DNA of 7,021 nt from positions 3,076 through 10,096 of the forward strand of contig DBQL01000086.1 of assembly GCA_002305235.1 (NCBI GenBank), written 5' to 3'. Source of the stretch: Prevotella sp. UBA1395. GTDB lineage: Bacteria > Bacteroidota > Bacteroidia > Bacteroidales > Bacteroidaceae. A model generated the notes under the pieces. The model did no database searches. It was given only the letters and a program-made list of their open reading frames with translations, and was not told where the DNA came from. The position numbers were made by a program, and so were the translations under genes. Shown here piece by piece: positions 6,228 through 7,021 of the stretch. The stretch's first letter is position 1. Every line of letters begins with the position of its first letter.

Positions 6228-6580
6228 AGGCAGCTTTCGCAAACGGTGCTCTACCGAATGCACAAGTCGCTGATAATCAGATATAAAACAAATGCACAAA
6301 TTTCGTTCTGTTCACCGGGCATGCCGGCGGGAGCACAACGGCGCAACCGGGAAAAGACAAGAAAAAACACGAAAAATATAACGAAAATTATTGACAATAC
6401 ACAAGCCCCAGCACTGCTCCGCCCATGAAGCCGACCGTTTGCGGCAATGCCCTCAAGCCACCGCGACCCGACACACCATGCCATCTGCAAAATGGCACAA
6501 CACGACATGTCGACGATAGAAAACAGGTCGGAAAGAAATGTTAAAACAAGCGGAACGCTGTGTGATAAGCCCTTATTTTA
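6228..6580. other. Non-coding stretch between the repeat array and the next promoter
   Basis: I see no convincing gene here. A 39-codon ATG frame (6425-6544) and a minus-strand frame (6251-6508) lack any support. The region holds an A-rich segment with phased A-tracts (6352-6387), the odd-centred palindrome TATTGACAATA (6389-6399), an inverted repeat TGCCAT/ATGGCA (6479-6497) and the perfect palindrome CGACATGTCG (6503-6512). A small RNA cannot be excluded, but no terminator with a T-run was found. Confidence 0.5.
6352..6387. other. Four helically phased A-tracts, predicted bent DNA
   Basis: Runs of A occur at 6352-6355, 6362-6367, 6372-6376 and 6384-6387, each preceded by G. Their centres are about 11, 9.5 and 11.5 bases apart, close to one helical turn. 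Such phasing is known to give intrinsic curvature. The segment lies about 195 bases upstream of the promoter at 6582. Confidence 0.55.
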
Positions 6581-6581
6581 G

Positions 6582-6589
6582 TATCTTTG
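6582..6589 (+). promoter_or_regulatory. Bacteroidetes promoter of the poly-His membrane protein gene
   Basis: TATCTTTG matches the -7 consensus TAnnTTTG. A TGTG at 6559-6562, 19 bases upstream, could serve as an imperfect -33 element (consensus TTTG). Transcription would start near 6594, giving an A-rich leader of about 30 bases before the ATG at 6624, without a Shine-Dalgarno sequence, as is usual in this phylum. Confidence 0.75.
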
Positions 6590-6623
6590 CAACAAGAAAG
6601 TTATAAAAATGTAATCAAGTCAC

Positions 6624-6827
6624 ATGAATTCAGAAAACAATCAAAACCCAAATCAACGCCACCATCACCACCACCATCACCACAAGAAAGACGATTCAGA
6701 CCGCTTCAGGGAGCATCAGCTCAGGAGCATCAAACGAAAGAAAACAATATCAAGGGTGCTCTTCACCGTTACCTGCATCGTTGCCGTGGCAATCCTGATT
6801 GCCGTGTTTTGGCTCTACACCAATTGA
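6624..6827 (+). CDS. Small C-terminally anchored membrane protein with an octa-histidine tract
   Basis: The 67-residue product has three parts. A polar Asn/Gln-rich head (1-12) leads into eight consecutive His residues (13-20). A charged linker follows (KKDDSDRFREHQLRSIKRKK, 21-40), and then one hydrophobic helix (about 45-64, VLFTVT to FWLY) ends the protein. The basic residues just before the helix predict a cytoplasmic N-terminus and a single inner-membrane anchor at the extreme C-terminus, a tail-anchored layout. His tracts bind Ni, Zn, Co or Cu, so metal binding or sensing is a possible role, but this is inference. It has its own promoter at 6582-6589. I do not recognise a named family. 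The overlapping plus-strand frame 6587-6838 lacks the clear topology and promoter-to-start fit and is a shadow. Confidence 0.8.
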   Translation: MNSENNQNPNQRHHHHHHHHKKDDSDRFREHQLRSIKRKKTISRVLFTVTCIVAVAILIAVFWLYTN

Positions 6828-6870
6828 AAACACATTGACATCCAAGCACCTACGAGATACATCGAGGCAT

Positions 6871-6912
6871 GCCCCGGCCACCCTTGCCGGTCGGGCGAGA
6901 CACACAGATCTT
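6871..6912 (+). terminator. Possible weak terminator after the poly-His protein gene
   Basis: CCGGC (6874-6878) pairs with GCCGG (6886-6890), and GCC (6871-6873) with GGC (6894-6896) across a 3-base bulge, giving an imperfect GC-rich stem about 45 bases after the stop codon. A TTTTT run follows only about 14 bases after the stem, farther than in a standard intrinsic terminator, so the call is tentative. Confidence 0.3.
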
Positions 6913-7021
6913 TTTACTCACTCCTCCAATCACCCATCCACCCACTCCCGCGACCGCTGACCTCGTGTACCACAGAACGCCCTGCCACCACCATCACGGC
7001 ATGAGCACCCGATGACCGGAC

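Noticed and set aside
6391..6396. TTGACA resembling a sigma-70 -35 element
   Set aside because: No TATAAT-like or TAnnTTTG element follows at a suitable distance, and Bacteroidetes do not use this -35 consensus.
6251..6508. Minus-strand 85-codon frame with a hydrophobic segment
   Set aside because: The hydrophobic stretch is only the reverse of the A-rich tract (many T-rich codons), and there is no promoter or family likeness.
6425..6544. 39-codon ATG frame on the plus strand in the intergenic gap
   Set aside because: It has no promoter box nearby, an unremarkable composition, and ends just before the promoter of the next gene. It is probably chance.
7001..7021. Start codons near the window end as a next gene
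   Set aside because: The ATG at 7001 is followed by an in-frame stop after four codons, and any later start has too little sequence left to judge.

Overview
The window looks like a chromosomal segment of a member of the Bacteroidales, most likely Prevotellaceae with a fairly high G+C content. Three things support this: Bacteroidetes-type -7 promoter boxes (TAnnTTTG) near three gene starts, a TonB-dependent receptor with an N-terminal carboxypeptidase-regulatory-like domain, and an almost complete lack of Shine-Dalgarno sequences. The family calls come from reading motifs by eye; no database search was run.

Layout. (1) Bases 1-546 hold the C-terminal two thirds of a GH25 muramidase cut by the window edge, followed by a possible 45-residue acidic, proline-rich protein (597-734). 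(2) A strong hairpin with a T-tract on the minus strand (811-847) separates these from a compact minus-strand operon read from 2484 down to 864: a nitroreductase-family flavoprotein, kdsC (KDO 8-phosphate phosphatase, LPS inner-core supply) and maf (nucleotide pyrophosphatase). (3) A divergent promoter region (2485-2636) carries one -7 box on each strand. The plus-strand box lies only four bases before the ATG of the next gene, which suggests a leaderless mRNA. (4) On the plus strand follow a FemAB/GNAT-like acyltransferase (2637-3611) and a 791-residue TonB-dependent receptor (3685-6060) with no SusD partner. (5) A 563-base gap (6061-6623) has no convincing gene but much structure: a stem-loop, a 22-bp-periodic repeat array, helically phased A-tracts, several short palindromes and a promoter. 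(6) A 67-residue protein with eight consecutive histidines and one C-terminal transmembrane helix (6624-6827) is followed by 194 C-rich bases up to the window end.

How the genes fit together. Most of the genes have envelope themes: peptidoglycan cleavage (GH25), LPS precursor synthesis (KdsC), a FemAB-like transferase, an outer-membrane receptor and a small anchored membrane protein. Maf and the nitroreductase are housekeeping or redox enzymes carried in the kdsC operon. No defence system, prophage, IS element, CRISPR array, tRNA or rRNA was seen. The least explained signals are the 22-bp array at 6162-6227 (with degenerate flanking units), the 14-bp palindrome touching the receptor start codon, the phased A-tracts, and the poly-histidine membrane protein.
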